Source: Alcaligenaceae bacterium CGII-47
GTDB lineage: Bacteria; Pseudomonadota; Gammaproteobacteria; Burkholderiales; Burkholderiaceae_B
Assembly: GCA_019166125.1 (NCBI GenBank)
Contig: JAHTBO010000005.1
Span: 176,175 to 240,174 of the forward strand
Length of the DNA: 64,000 bases
Reading direction: 5' to 3'
The notes under the pieces were generated by a model. It saw nothing but the letters and a program-made list of their open reading frames with translations, was not told where the DNA came from and did not search any database. Below, piece after piece: positions 19,027 to 26,427 of the stretch; positions within the stretch are counted from its first letter, which is position 1, and the number at the start of each line of letters is the position of its first letter. A program made the translations under genes and the position numbers.

Positions 19027-19461
19027 TTATTGCGCGCAGGTCTGACCGAAGCTGGGGTCGGCTGCCGTGCGCCAGGCATCCGCCAGATCACTAAGAAGCC
19101 GTTCCGCCGAGCTGAGCTTGGTTTCGTCGCTATGCAGATTGGCCTGCAATAGGTCACGTATCACCAATTCGTAGGCAGCGGTCAGGTGGCGGGCGACGTC
19201 CCCGCCTTGTTCGATGTTAATACTGGCTTTGAGGCCTGAATCCACAATGTCGATGGCCTTGGATAAGGCCGCGCCGCGCTCGGCAATGCGCTGGGCCTGC
19301 ATGTGAAACCGTGCTTGGGCGATTGCCGTCAAGGCGCCGCGAAATAGTAATGAGATCAGGCGCTCGGGTGGGGCGCTCATGACCTCGGTTTCCAGGCCGA
19401 CATTGGCGTAGGCTTTGACCGAGCGCGTGCCTCGGGTACTGCGTGGCGTAGAGGGTGTCAT
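19027..19461 (-). CDS. fliS: Flagellar export chaperone FliS
   Basis: FliS binds the C-terminus of flagellin and prevents its polymerisation in the cytosol. Family hallmarks are the start of the core (AYANVGLETEVMSAPPERLI then SLLFRGALTAIAQARFHM) and the mid region AIDIVDSGLKASINIEQGGD. The length of 144 is usual. Since host flagellin appears destroyed downstream at 26100, this FliS must serve the flagellin borne on the ICE. Confidence 0.95.
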   Translation of the reverse strand: MTPSTPRSTRGTRSVKAYANVGLETEVMSAPPERLISLLFRGALTAIAQARFHMQAQRIAERGAALSKAIDIVDSGLKASINIEQGGDVARHLTAAYELVIRDLLQANLHSDETKLSSAERLLSDLADAWRTAADPSFGQTCAQ

Positions 19462-19463
19462 GA

Positions 19464-20855
19464 CTATTTTTTGGACGAGGATAAGTTCTCTAGCATACCA
19501 AGCTGCTGGGTGAGGTAGCTACTGATCGAGTTCATCTGTACCACCATGGTGTCGAGCCGAACGAACTGCTGGCGGTAGGTCTCCATGCGCTGGTCGATAC
19601 GATCAGCGGTGGCGTTGTATTGCTTGGTGATCGAGTCAAGCGTGCGTCCCAGGCCGTCTCGGGCGATGCTGAATTGACCGCCGCTACGCGTGTAGCGCTC
19701 GGCGGTTTCGCTCATGAGCTTACCCGCGCCGCTGGTGCCGGTAAAAATGCTTGCAACATCGTCGGGGTGATTGGTCAGCGCGGTGTTGAGCTTCGCATTA
19801 TCGACAGAAAGCTTACCGGTCTTGGGGTCGGTGGTGACGCCGATCTGGGATAAAGAGCGCAACGTCGTGCCGCTGCCCGCCGCGTTATTCACTGCATTAC
19901 GCATCTCGGACTGGACCTTGCGTGATAGCGCATCGCCGGTCAGGGCACTGCTGGCCTGGGCGCTGGTGTCGTACTGGGTGAGGGTCTTAATCGTGTCCTG
20001 TAAGCTATTGTAGGCATTGACAAAGTCATTCACAGCTTTGGTGGCGGCCGCATTGTCGCGCGTAACCGACAGGGTCTCGGGCGCGGTGGTGACCTTTGTG
20101 AGGGTAAGCTCGATCCCATCGATCGCGTCCTTAATCGTATTGGTCTGGCTGGTGATTCCGATACCGTTAATCGACAGCGTCGCATCGGTCGCAGCCTGCT
20201 CCGAGAAATTGCTGGTCGTGCCGCCGACCTGATCAAAGCCGATAAAATCCTGTAAATCGGTATTGCCGGTGACCTCGATGGTAGCGACCGAGGCCTCGGT
20301 GCCGGTGTCGCGGGCCGTGAGCAGCAGCCGATGGGGCGTGCCTGTTCCGTCATTGACCAGGGTGGCATTGACGCCAATATCCGGGTCGGCGTTGATGGCC
20401 TCGACCAGGCCGTTAAGCGAGGTGTTTTTGTCGGCCATGTCCAGCGTGTGGGTCGTGCCGTTGGCCAGCGTGATCGCGATTGAGCCGCCGACCCCGATTG
20501 CCGTTGTGCGGTCCGCCTGACCCGCTGCGACCAAGGTCTGGGAGCTGGCCAGCGTATCAATCTGAACATTGTATTGGCCAGGGATGGCCGTCGTGCTGGC
20601 CGAGGCGGTAAAGGCGTCGGAGCCGGTCGTGGCCTTTAGGGCACCAAAGGCATTGGATTGACCAGCGACCACCTCAGAGGCTGCCTGTAACGCGGTGACG
20701 GAGGCCTGAAGCTTGCCGTAGGCAGAGAGTTTGGACTCGGTAATGACCTTGCGATTCTGGATCAGCGTGAGGGCGTTATTTTCGTTTTTGCGCAGGTTAT
20801 TGAGCAAGTCCTCTAGCGGCAGGCCAGACATGCCAATCGATGAAACGGTAGCCAT
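19464..20855 (-). CDS. fliD: Flagellar filament cap protein FliD
   Basis: FliD (HAP2) caps the filament and guides flagellin insertion. The N-terminus (MATVSSIGMSGLPLEDLLNN), the long beta-rich middle and the C-terminal coiled region (LDTMVVQMNSISSYLTQQLG) are typical, and 463 residues is the usual size. It starts 119 bases after flaG and is followed by fliS at a 2-base gap, indicating one operon driven from upstream of flaG. Confidence 0.95.
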   Translation of the reverse strand: MATVSSIGMSGLPLEDLLNNLRKNENNALTLIQNRKVITESKLSAYGKLQASVTALQAASEVVAGQSNAFGALKATTGSDAFTASASTTAIPGQYNVQIDTLASSQTLVAAGQADRTTAIGVGGSIAITLANGTTHTLDMADKNTSLNGLVEAINADPDIGVNATLVNDGTGTPHRLLLTARDTGTEASVATIEVTGNTDLQDFIGFDQVGGTTSNFSEQAATDATLSINGIGITSQTNTIKDAIDGIELTLTKVTTAPETLSVTRDNAAATKAVNDFVNAYNSLQDTIKTLTQYDTSAQASSALTGDALSRKVQSEMRNAVNNAAGSGTTLRSLSQIGVTTDPKTGKLSVDNAKLNTALTNHPDDVASIFTGTSGAGKLMSETAERYTRSGGQFSIARDGLGRTLDSITKQYNATADRIDQRMETYRQQFVRLDTMVVQMNSISSYLTQQLGMLENLSSSKK

Positions 20856-20973
20856 AAATTATCTCCAGTAATGCATTGTCGCCTGTCCTGCCTGGGGGCA
20901 ATCAATCTGACAAGGGGAATAAACAATCGTAGTTTGTCGGATATATTCGGTACGGAAAATCAGCGTGGTGCGG

Positions 20974-21387
20974 CTAGGCCTTGGTGTCGACCAGCGTGCC
21001 CTGTAGCTGGACAATCATTTTGGCGACGCGCAGCACCGCATCCGATGGGACGGTGCGCAGGACCTTACCGGTGCTGCTATCGACGATAGAAATCACGACG
21101 CGCTGCGCATCCTCGTCGATATCAAAACGCATGTCCGTCGACCAGGCCTTGAGGTTGTTATTCACCAGCTCTAGCGCCTTTTCCAGTGCCGTTTGCTGGT
21201 CACCGGCCTGCTTGGACTCGCCCGGTAATCTCGTCTGCGACTGGGAGGTAGAGGAACCGTTGGCATGAGATTCCTCGGTGCTTGTGACCCGTACGGCGGG
21301 CTGCGCCTGCTGGATCGCACGTTCAGACGCCAGGGGCATGGGGTTGCCCGTGAGCGCGGATAGGTGATTACCAATCGGGTCAATCAT
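20974..21387 (-). CDS. flaG: Flagellar protein FlaG
   Basis: The C-terminal half carries the FlaG family pattern: LELVNNNLKAWSTDMRFDID, then EDAQRVVISIVDSSTGKVLR and TVPSDAVLRVAKMIVQLQG. FlaG influences filament length in some bacteria. The N-terminal 50 residues are Ser/Gln-rich and unstructured, as usual. The length is 137. It is the first gene after a sigma-28 promoter and precedes fliD. Confidence 0.92.
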   Translation of the reverse strand: MIDPIGNHLSALTGNPMPLASERAIQQAQPAVRVTSTEESHANGSSTSQSQTRLPGESKQAGDQQTALEKALELVNNNLKAWSTDMRFDIDEDAQRVVISIVDSSTGKVLRTVPSDAVLRVAKMIVQLQGTLVDTKA

Positions 21388-21486
21388 GAAAAGGGCTCCT
21401 CGGGTATGCGGTCGTGATGTGTGTGGGTTGCCGTGTACGCGATGGATCCATGCGCCCAGAGCAAAACCTCTCCTTGGTCGAACCTT

Positions 21487-21513
21487 ATAACGACTTGATC
21501 GATGAAAACTTTA
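21487..21513 (-). promoter_or_regulatory. Sigma-28 promoter of flaG-fliD-fliS-fliT
   Basis: Read on the minus strand, TAAAGTTT starts at 21513 and GTCGTTAT lies 15 bases after TAAA. The -35 matches the sigma-28 consensus completely and the -10 at five of eight bases. It lies 100 bases before flaG, divergent from fliA. Confidence 0.65.
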
Positions 21514-21622
21514 GGGGGTTGGGGGAATTAGCAATGAATTGGTCGGCTTATTTCAAGAACACTCAAAATGTTATGGTCCATACTGTTATTATTTTTCTCC
21601 TTTTTGGGTGAACTGCCCCGCA

Positions 21623-22375
21623 ATGTCCAGTTCCGAAAACTCCTTGGTTGGGCAGTATGCCCCGCTCGTGCGACGTCAGGCCCTGCAGCTTATTTCTCGG
21701 CTGCCGGCCAGTGTCGAGCTGGACGATTTGATGCAGGCGGGCATGATGGGCTTGCTCGATGCCATTCGTCGCTATCAGCAGCAGGCGGATGCACAGTTCG
21801 AGACCTATGCGGTGACACGGATTCGCGGCGCAATGCTCGACGAGCTGCGTAGCCAGGACTGGCTGCCGCGCAGCGCGCGCAGCAAGGCGCGCAGTATCGA
21901 GAGCGCAATCCATGCCCTGAACCAGCGCCTGATGCGCCCGGCGACAGAGTTGGAGATTGCTGAAGAGATGGGGCTGGATATTCAGGCCTATCAAAACCTG
22001 CTAGAGGATGCGCGGGGCGTTCAGGTTCTGATGTACGAGGATCTGGTGCGTCATCGTGAGGGGGCGGGCGAGGGCTCGGCCGTGGATCAGATCGCAGACG
22101 ATCCGGGGAATAACCCGCTTAGCTGGCTGACGAGTCAGCATTTGCGCCAAGCCTTGGTTGAAGCGATTCGTGCTCTGCCTGAGCGCGAGCAATTGCTGTT
22201 GTCCTTGCAGTTTGAGCAGGACCTGAACCAAAAAGAAATCGCGGTGGTGATGGAGGTGACCGAAGGGCGGGTGTCGCAGCTACGGTCCCAGGCGATTGCG
22301 CGTATCCGCGCCTGGCTGGCGTCCCATTCGTGGGAGGGGCAACCCGAAGACGGTGACTATCAGAATTTATTATGA
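21623..22375 (+). CDS. fliA: RNA polymerase sigma factor for flagellar operons FliA (sigma-28)
   Basis: FliA directs transcription of late flagellar genes. Region 2 (APLVRRQALQLISRLPASVE, DDLMQAGMMGLLDAIRRYQ, FETYAVTRIRGAMLDELRSQ), region 3 and region 4 (LPEREQLLLSLQFEQDLNQK, EIAVVMEVTEGRVSQLRSQA) are all intact. The ATG at 21623 yields 250 residues; 28 extra residues of the longer frame are not FliA-like. Sigma-28 sites are visible before flgK, flaG, the host flagellin remnant and the ICE flagellin, so this factor should drive all four. Confidence 0.96.
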   Translation: MSSSENSLVGQYAPLVRRQALQLISRLPASVELDDLMQAGMMGLLDAIRRYQQQADAQFETYAVTRIRGAMLDELRSQDWLPRSARSKARSIESAIHALNQRLMRPATELEIAEEMGLDIQAYQNLLEDARGVQVLMYEDLVRHREGAGEGSAVDQIADDPGNNPLSWLTSQHLRQALVEAIRALPEREQLLLSLQFEQDLNQKEIAVVMEVTEGRVSQLRSQAIARIRAWLASHSWEGQPEDGDYQNLL

Positions 22376-22432
22376 GGGCGGTTCAGCGAGGCTGGACATA
22401 CTGATCCGAGGGTAGGGGAATGCTTGCGTTCT

Positions 22433-22461
22433 ATAAAGATACCTTTAATATATATCTTTAT
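22433..22461. promoter_or_regulatory. AT-only inverted repeat before the hemerythrin gene
   Basis: ATAAAGATA at 22433-22441 and TATCTTTAT at 22453-22461 are a perfect 9-bp inverted repeat around 11 bases, ending 28 bases before the next start codon. It resembles an operator rather than a terminator, as no T-run follows. The binding protein is unknown. Confidence 0.45.
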
Positions 22462-22489
22462 TGCAACTGAATGTATTGAGGGAAACCCT

Positions 22490-22900
22490 ATGGACATCGA
22501 TCGGTTCAAACATCAACACGTAGACATCCTCAGCGGCATCGCCGCCCTGCGTAAGCTTACCCATCAGGGGGTCGAGGACTACGCTGTGGACATTGCCCAC
22601 GAGCTCAAAGCCTTAAGCGCTGTCGTGACCTCACATCTGGCGATCGAGGATCGTATCCTGTATCCATCGATTCGCCGCAATGGTGATGCCCGGATGGCGG
22701 ATATGGCCGAGAGCTACCAGGACGATATGAAGGGCATTGCCAACGCCTTTATTAATTTTGCGCGCCGCTGGAGCAGTGCCTCGACATTGACCAAGCGTCC
22801 TGAGGATTTTCGTAACGAGGCGAATACCGTCCTGAAGGATGTGTATGATCGGATGCTGCGCGAAAACCGTGAATTCTATCCGGCGATCGAGGCGCTATAG
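22490..22900 (+). CDS. Hemerythrin-like (HHE) domain protein
   Basis: This 136-residue all-helical protein has an N-terminal KHQH (H8, H10), H37 and the HxxxE motif HLAIED (H49, E53) of hemerythrin domains. The C-terminal helix reads MLRENREFYPAIEAL, where classical members have HxxxxD/E; here no His is seen, so a full diiron site is doubtful. ATG at 22490 is preferred, with GAGGGAAA upstream; the longer frame would read through the operator-like repeat. Such proteins bind oxygen or nitric oxide or sense redox state. It follows fliA by 114 bases, and a link with motility is possible only by position. Confidence 0.8.
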   Translation: MDIDRFKHQHVDILSGIAALRKLTHQGVEDYAVDIAHELKALSAVVTSHLAIEDRILYPSIRRNGDARMADMAESYQDDMKGIANAFINFARRWSSASTLTKRPEDFRNEANTVLKDVYDRMLRENREFYPAIEAL

Positions 22901-22919
22901 GCTAGATATAAAATAGCCG

Positions 22920-23465
22920 TTAGCACCCTTGTGCGATCAGCGCCGTCAATCCTGGATGCTGCTGGTCGCGCGTCGAGAGCAGAGGATGTGCGGTCGGCCA
23001 TACGATGCCGAGGTCTGGACAATTCCAAGCCAAGCCGCCTTCATCGGCGGCGTCGTAGTAGTCCGTACACTTATAACTCAGATCCGCAACGTCACTCGTG
23101 ACACAGAAGCCGTGGGCGTAACCTGGGGGAATCCAGAGTTGCCGGTGGTTTGTCGCACTCAGTTCAACAGCAATATGCTGGCCAAAGGTCGCTGAATTGG
23201 GGTTGATATCGACCGTGACGTCGTAGACCGCGCCTGCGGTCACACTGATGAGCTTACCTTGGGGATGTCTGCGCTGAAAATGCAGCCCGCGCAGAACGTT
23301 TCTATATGAGCGCGATTGGTTGTCCTGCACGAAGGGCAGCGTAATGCCTGCGATATCCCGGTAGCGCTGGGCGCTGAACGACTCCTTAAAAAACCCGCGT
23401 TCATCACAGAATACCCGAGGTTCAATGATCAGTACGCCGGGCAGAGCAGTCTTAATCACATTCAA
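22920..23465 (-). CDS. rfbC: dTDP-4-dehydrorhamnose 3,5-epimerase
   Basis: RmlC/RfbC epimerises dTDP-4-keto-6-deoxyglucose on the route to dTDP-L-rhamnose, a cell-surface sugar precursor. The 181-residue protein has the cupin motifs ERGFFKESFSAQRY, FVQDNQSRSYRNVLRGLHFQ (with the catalytic-base His in GLHFQ) and WIPPGYAHGFCV, where the conserved Tyr/His pair occurs. Usually it lies with rfbA, B and D; here it is alone, convergent with the hemerythrin gene. A role in glycosylating surface structures, perhaps flagella, is conceivable but not shown. Confidence 0.95.
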   Translation of the reverse strand: MNVIKTALPGVLIIEPRVFCDERGFFKESFSAQRYRDIAGITLPFVQDNQSRSYRNVLRGLHFQRRHPQGKLISVTAGAVYDVTVDINPNSATFGQHIAVELSATNHRQLWIPPGYAHGFCVTSDVADLSYKCTDYYDAADEGGLAWNCPDLGIVWPTAHPLLSTRDQQHPGLTALIAQGC

Positions 23466-23508
23466 TGGGTGTTCTCCGGTTCTTCTGTTGATCGTGTCCG
23501 TGCATCGA

Positions 23509-23901
23509 CTATTGCATCAACGCCATATACGCAATATACCCGGACCGGCTCTCTCCGGCGGCGCGCGCCTGGGCATCGATGCGAGCGAGAATGCGGCGCG
23601 GCAGAGTGATATTGACTCGTTCAATGGTATCGTCGATCAATGCAGGATCGACCTCGGCGATCGCCCAGATCCAGCCATCATATTCACCAGACTTTTGTAT
23701 ATCTGTAATGCTGGATGGCTGGGGAATAGCTTCGTTATGGCTAATAGCGTCCTCTATCCAGAGTGCAATCGCCTCTTTGGTGTTCTCAATCGCTTCATCA
23801 ATCCCTTCGTCCGCCGCTGAAAAACAGCCGGGTAGATCAGGTACGACAACGCCCCAGGCTTGAATCTCGTTGCCCGGCTCAATGGCGATGGGGTATTTCA
23901 T
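23509..23901 (-). CDS. hicB: Antitoxin HicB
   Basis: The 130-residue protein has the HicB partial RNase H fold at the N-terminus (MKYPIAIEPG, WGVVVPDLPGCFSAADEGID then EAIENTKEAIALWIEDAI). A C-terminal ribbon-helix-helix-like DNA-binding part follows (ERVNITLPRRILARIDAQAR, GESRSGYIAYMAL). It neutralises HicA and represses the operon. It is the second gene after hicA with a 10-base gap, the usual order. Confidence 0.93.
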   Translation of the reverse strand: MKYPIAIEPGNEIQAWGVVVPDLPGCFSAADEGIDEAIENTKEAIALWIEDAISHNEAIPQPSSITDIQKSGEYDGWIWAIAEVDPALIDDTIERVNITLPRRILARIDAQARAAGESRSGYIAYMALMQ

Positions 23902-23911
23902 TGTGAGCTCC

Positions 23912-24094
23912 TTATTTTAGCCCGGCCTGTTTAAGTAGCTTGGCAACTAGTCCCACGCCCAAGTCTTTCTTTGGGTGTGGGATGCTGATATGGCCTAGTC
24001 GGGTCGGGTGGCGGTAGATATGGTGAGAGCCCTTGACGCCGCGTAGTTGCCAGCCAGCTTGCTTAAGCACTGCGATGAGGTCCTTGCTATGCAT
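23912..24094 (-). CDS. hicA: Toxin HicA (mRNA interferase)
   Basis: A 60-residue double-stranded-RNA-binding-fold toxin. It has LIAVLKQAGWQLRGVKGSHH followed by IYRHP and the end HPKKDLGVGLVAKLLKQAGL. The catalytic histidine is expected in GSHH. HicA cleaves mRNA in the cytoplasm when HicB is lost. The pair is intact, so it could stabilise this chromosomal stretch. Confidence 0.94.
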   Translation of the reverse strand: MHSKDLIAVLKQAGWQLRGVKGSHHIYRHPTRLGHISIPHPKKDLGVGLVAKLLKQAGLK

Positions 24095-24103
24095 AATTAA
24101 CAG

Positions 24104-24118
24104 TGTGTATTGTACACA
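24104..24118 (-). promoter_or_regulatory. Operator-like palindrome over the hicAB promoter
   Basis: TGTGTA-TTG-TACACA is a 6-bp inverted repeat 10 bases before the hicA start. On the minus strand it contains TACAAT, a fitting -10 element. Autoregulation by HicB at such a site is known for hicAB operons; here it is inferred from position. Confidence 0.55.
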
Positions 24119-24301
24119 TTAAAGAATGAAAAGGATATTTGAGTTCATCCGTAGTGTTGGTTAGATACGCATCCTGGTCTATGCGTACTTCCCGTTAACG
24201 GCTACTGACAAGCCGGCATCAGACCTTAATTCCTTGAATTAGCCCACCTCGTCTCCTGCTACGCTTAGCGTTATTCCATTTTCAGCCATCAGGAGCATCG
24301 C

Positions 24302-25912
24302 TTGAATACGACCGATACCGCGAATCAGCAGATTGCCGAGCAATACGATGCGAGGCCTTATGCGTCGAACGCCTTTTACTATTCCTCACCAGGGCACCTG
24401 CGTGCGATGGCGCATTTATACGGTGCCGAGACCGTACCGCTCGCGCAGGCGAGGGTGCTGGAGTTGGGTTGCGCTGCGGGCGGCAATCTGCTGCCGTTTG
24501 TGTTGGCGTATCCAGAGGCGCACGCAGTAGGGGTTGATCTGTCACCCGTACAGGTTCAGCATGGCCAGAAAGTCGTAGTGGATCTGGGTATTCAGAATCT
24601 GGATCTACGCGCGATGAGCCTAACCGACATCGATAAGGATTTCGGTGAGTTTGACTATATTGTTGTGCATGGGGTGTTTAGCTGGGTGCCGCCGGAGGTG
24701 CGTCAGGCGATCCTGCGCATTTGTCGCGAGAACCTGTCGCCGCTGGGTATTGCCTATATCAGTTACAACACCTACCCGGGCTGGAAGGCGGGCGACATCG
24801 TGCGCGATGCGATGTTGTTGCATAGCCATTCGGCGACGGATGATGATGAAAAGCTCGCCAGCGCCAAGGCCATGCTGACGCTGCTATCGGAGGGACTGTC
24901 TGCCAGCAATCCGTTGGCGCCATCCCTGAGAGGCGCGGTAGCGCAGTTGCGCAAGCAGTCTGATTACTACGTCACGCACGAGTATCTGGAAACCTTCAAT
25001 GCGCCGTGTTATTTCCTGGAGTTTACCGAAGCGGTGCAGCAGGCTGGCCTAGCGTATATGGGTGATGCGGAGGCGCACTCCGAACTCTCTGTGATCTATG
25101 GCCAAAATGTACAGCTCAACCATAGTCTGGTTGCGTTGGGTCAGCCCAAGGTGTTGCGTCAGCAGTATCTGGACTTTGCAATCGGTAGGAATTTTCGCAA
25201 AAGCATGGTGGTGCATCATGAGCGTGAAGGGGAGATTGACATCAATCCTGAGCTGGGGCGCGTGCCTGATTTGCGCTGGGCAGGCTTTTTCGTTCTGCAG
25301 GACTCTCCGGCGAACGCCCCGGCAGGCAGTCAGACCTACATCAATCATAAGGGCCAGAACCTCACCACATCGGAGGCAAAAGTCGTTGCCGTGCTCAAGA
25401 CGCTCTCCGAGGCCTGGCCATCTGCAATTGGGTTCAGCGACCTGCTCGCCCAAGTACAGGCCCAGGAACTGCTCAGGGGCGACCCCGAGGCCGTCAAACA
25501 AGGGGTAGAGGAGGCGTTACAGATCCTGTTCAAATTGAATCAGGTACGCATGAGTCTGGAACAGGGACCTTACGACAGTCGGCATGGTACGTCGCCTATG
25601 CTCGTCCCAGGCTTTGCTTATTTGCAGGTGGCTGGCCAGGATCCGGCGTTCGACGTGGGTCGCGCCAATCTATGGCATGAAGTTGTGAATATTCAGCTCA
25701 AGGATGCCGAGGCGTTTATCCTACCGTGGATCGATGGTACGAATACTGAGACGCAACTCAGAACCCGTCTACGCGATGCGCTGCAGCAGGGCAAGGTACC
25801 GAGTACGGACGGACAAATGCTCACCGGTCAGAGAAATCTGGATGCGACGGCGGGAGGAATTCTCAATAAATTGTTTGATTTGCTGCGGCGTAATGGCTTG
25901 TTGCTCGGCTAG
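24302..25912 (+). CDS. Class I methyltransferase with regulatory domain (MT1), probable protein-lysine methyltransferase of flagellin
   Basis: The 536-residue protein begins with a SAM-binding domain: motif I VLELGCAAGGNLLPF (residues 52-66), GVDLSPVQV, and FDYIVVHGVFSWVPPEVR. A central methyltransferase-regulatory region follows (AGDIVRDAMLLHS to VALGQPKVLRQQYLDFAIGR), then a C-terminal winged-helix-like part. This layout resembles the protein-lysine methyltransferases known from Rickettsia outer membrane protein. The start is TTG, with AGGAG about seven bases upstream; its paralogue MT2 (46726-48375) also starts with TTG and MNT. It sits directly before the flagellin remnant, so a role in methylating flagellin lysines is inferred, not shown. 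It is complete despite the broken flagellin next door. Confidence 0.8.
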   Translation: MNTTDTANQQIAEQYDARPYASNAFYYSSPGHLRAMAHLYGAETVPLAQARVLELGCAAGGNLLPFVLAYPEAHAVGVDLSPVQVQHGQKVVVDLGIQNLDLRAMSLTDIDKDFGEFDYIVVHGVFSWVPPEVRQAILRICRENLSPLGIAYISYNTYPGWKAGDIVRDAMLLHSHSATDDDEKLASAKAMLTLLSEGLSASNPLAPSLRGAVAQLRKQSDYYVTHEYLETFNAPCYFLEFTEAVQQAGLAYMGDAEAHSELSVIYGQNVQLNHSLVALGQPKVLRQQYLDFAIGRNFRKSMVVHHEREGEIDINPELGRVPDLRWAGFFVLQDSPANAPAGSQTYINHKGQNLTTSEAKVVAVLKTLSEAWPSAIGFSDLLAQVQAQELLRGDPEAVKQGVEEALQILFKLNQVRMSLEQGPYDSRHGTSPMLVPGFAYLQVAGQDPAFDVGRANLWHEVVNIQLKDAEAFILPWIDGTNTETQLRTRLRDALQQGKVPSTDGQMLTGQRNLDATAGGILNKLFDLLRRNGLLLG

Positions 25913-25941
25913 GCGCCACAAAAATCTTCGCCCCAGTACCC

Positions 25942-25968
25942 TAAACTTCTCTTCCCACACTCCGTTAA
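25942..25968 (+). promoter_or_regulatory. Sigma-28 promoter of the disrupted host flagellin gene
   Basis: TAAA at 25942-25945, a 15-base spacer and TCCGTTAA at 25961-25968 match the sigma-28 consensus at ten of twelve bases. It starts 29 bases after the MT1 stop. About 130 bases of leader follow before the flagellin start codon. With the gene cut, it should now transcribe into the left end of the ICE. Confidence 0.8.
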
Positions 25969-26056
25969 CTTGGCTGTACAGGAAGCACAAGGTCTGTTTA
26001 AGAGCTGCGACCTCTTTCACAGGGAGCAAATTCAGCCTCTGTCATCCTGGGCAAAA

Positions 26057-26076
26057 TTGGCGAAATTTTTCGCCAA
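26057..26076. promoter_or_regulatory. Perfect palindrome in the host flagellin leader
   Basis: TTGGCGAAA-TT-TTTCGCCAA is a perfect 9-bp inverted repeat 23 bases before the flagellin start codon. As RNA it would form a hairpin just before the Shine-Dalgarno site (ACAGGAG at 26086). There is no U-run, so it looks like a translational control or protein-binding element rather than a terminator. Confidence 0.5.
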
Positions 26077-26098
26077 ATGACATTAACAGGAGTTATCC

Positions 26099-26125
26099 AT
26101 GTCTGTTATCAACACTAACAGACAT
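26099..26125. repeat. Putative attL core site inside the flagellin gene
   Basis: ATGTCTGTTA (26099-26108) and TAACAGACAT (26116-26125) are perfect 10-bp inverted arms around the 7-base spacer TCAACAC. Tyrosine recombinase core sites have such arms of 9-13 bases around a 6-8 base overlap. The left arm and spacer are flagellin codons; the right arm begins where flagellin similarity ends. It is therefore proposed as the left attachment site. No second att copy is visible in the window. Confidence 0.55.
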
Positions 26126-26129
26126 TGAG
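26100..26129 (+). pseudogene. fliC: 5' remnant of host flagellin gene fliC
   Basis: ATG at 26100, with ACAGGAG 14 bases upstream, encodes MSVINTN, identical to the start of the intact flagellin at 51056 and the family signature. The frame then gives RH and a stop at 26127-26129. Only the first seven codons are flagellin; homology ends at about 26120. With the sigma-28 promoter and the flagellin-linked methyltransferase upstream, this is the natural flagellin locus cut by incoming DNA. The rest of the gene is not in the window. Confidence 0.8.
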
Positions 26130-26363
26130 GATCTAACCTGTTGATTTATAACAATAAAAATTCTCAGGATAGGCGTTTATATACACTCCAATATACACAA
26201 ATATTGTGGCTTTCCATGGCCGTTCTTGGCCGTTAGTGGAACGAACCTGAAAAATGCGTGCCGCGTTCGCATTGTTGCGTTGATGCGACGCTCTGCTTTT
26301 TAGGCGTCCAAAAACTCTGTCGCGTCTGGTTGATCCACGGCCAAAGCAGCACCCCACCCATGC

Positions 26364-26391
26364 TTGAATAGTCGAAAAATGTGCATATAAT
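26364..26391 (+). promoter_or_regulatory. Sigma-70-type promoter of the Xre-RES operon with ATGTGC repeats
   Basis: TTGAAT (26364), a 16-base spacer and TATAAT (26386-26391) form a good promoter 37 bases before the antitoxin start. Two direct copies of ATGTGC (26379-26384 and 26390-26395) flank the -10 box and could be the antitoxin's operator. Confidence 0.6.
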
Positions 26392-26427
26392 GTGCTTAAT
26401 GCTATCAATGTTCGTGGGAGAGTTGCC

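Noticed and set aside
24167-24189. Inverted repeat TACGCAT/ATGCGTA between hicA and MT1, considered as a promoter or att site
   Set aside because: It is only 7 bp with an 8-base spacer, with no associated element boundary and no sigma-28 pattern; kept as noise.
26057-26076. Palindrome considered as an intrinsic terminator of MT1
   Set aside because: It lies 145 bases after the MT1 stop, downstream of the flagellin promoter, and has no T-run after the stem.
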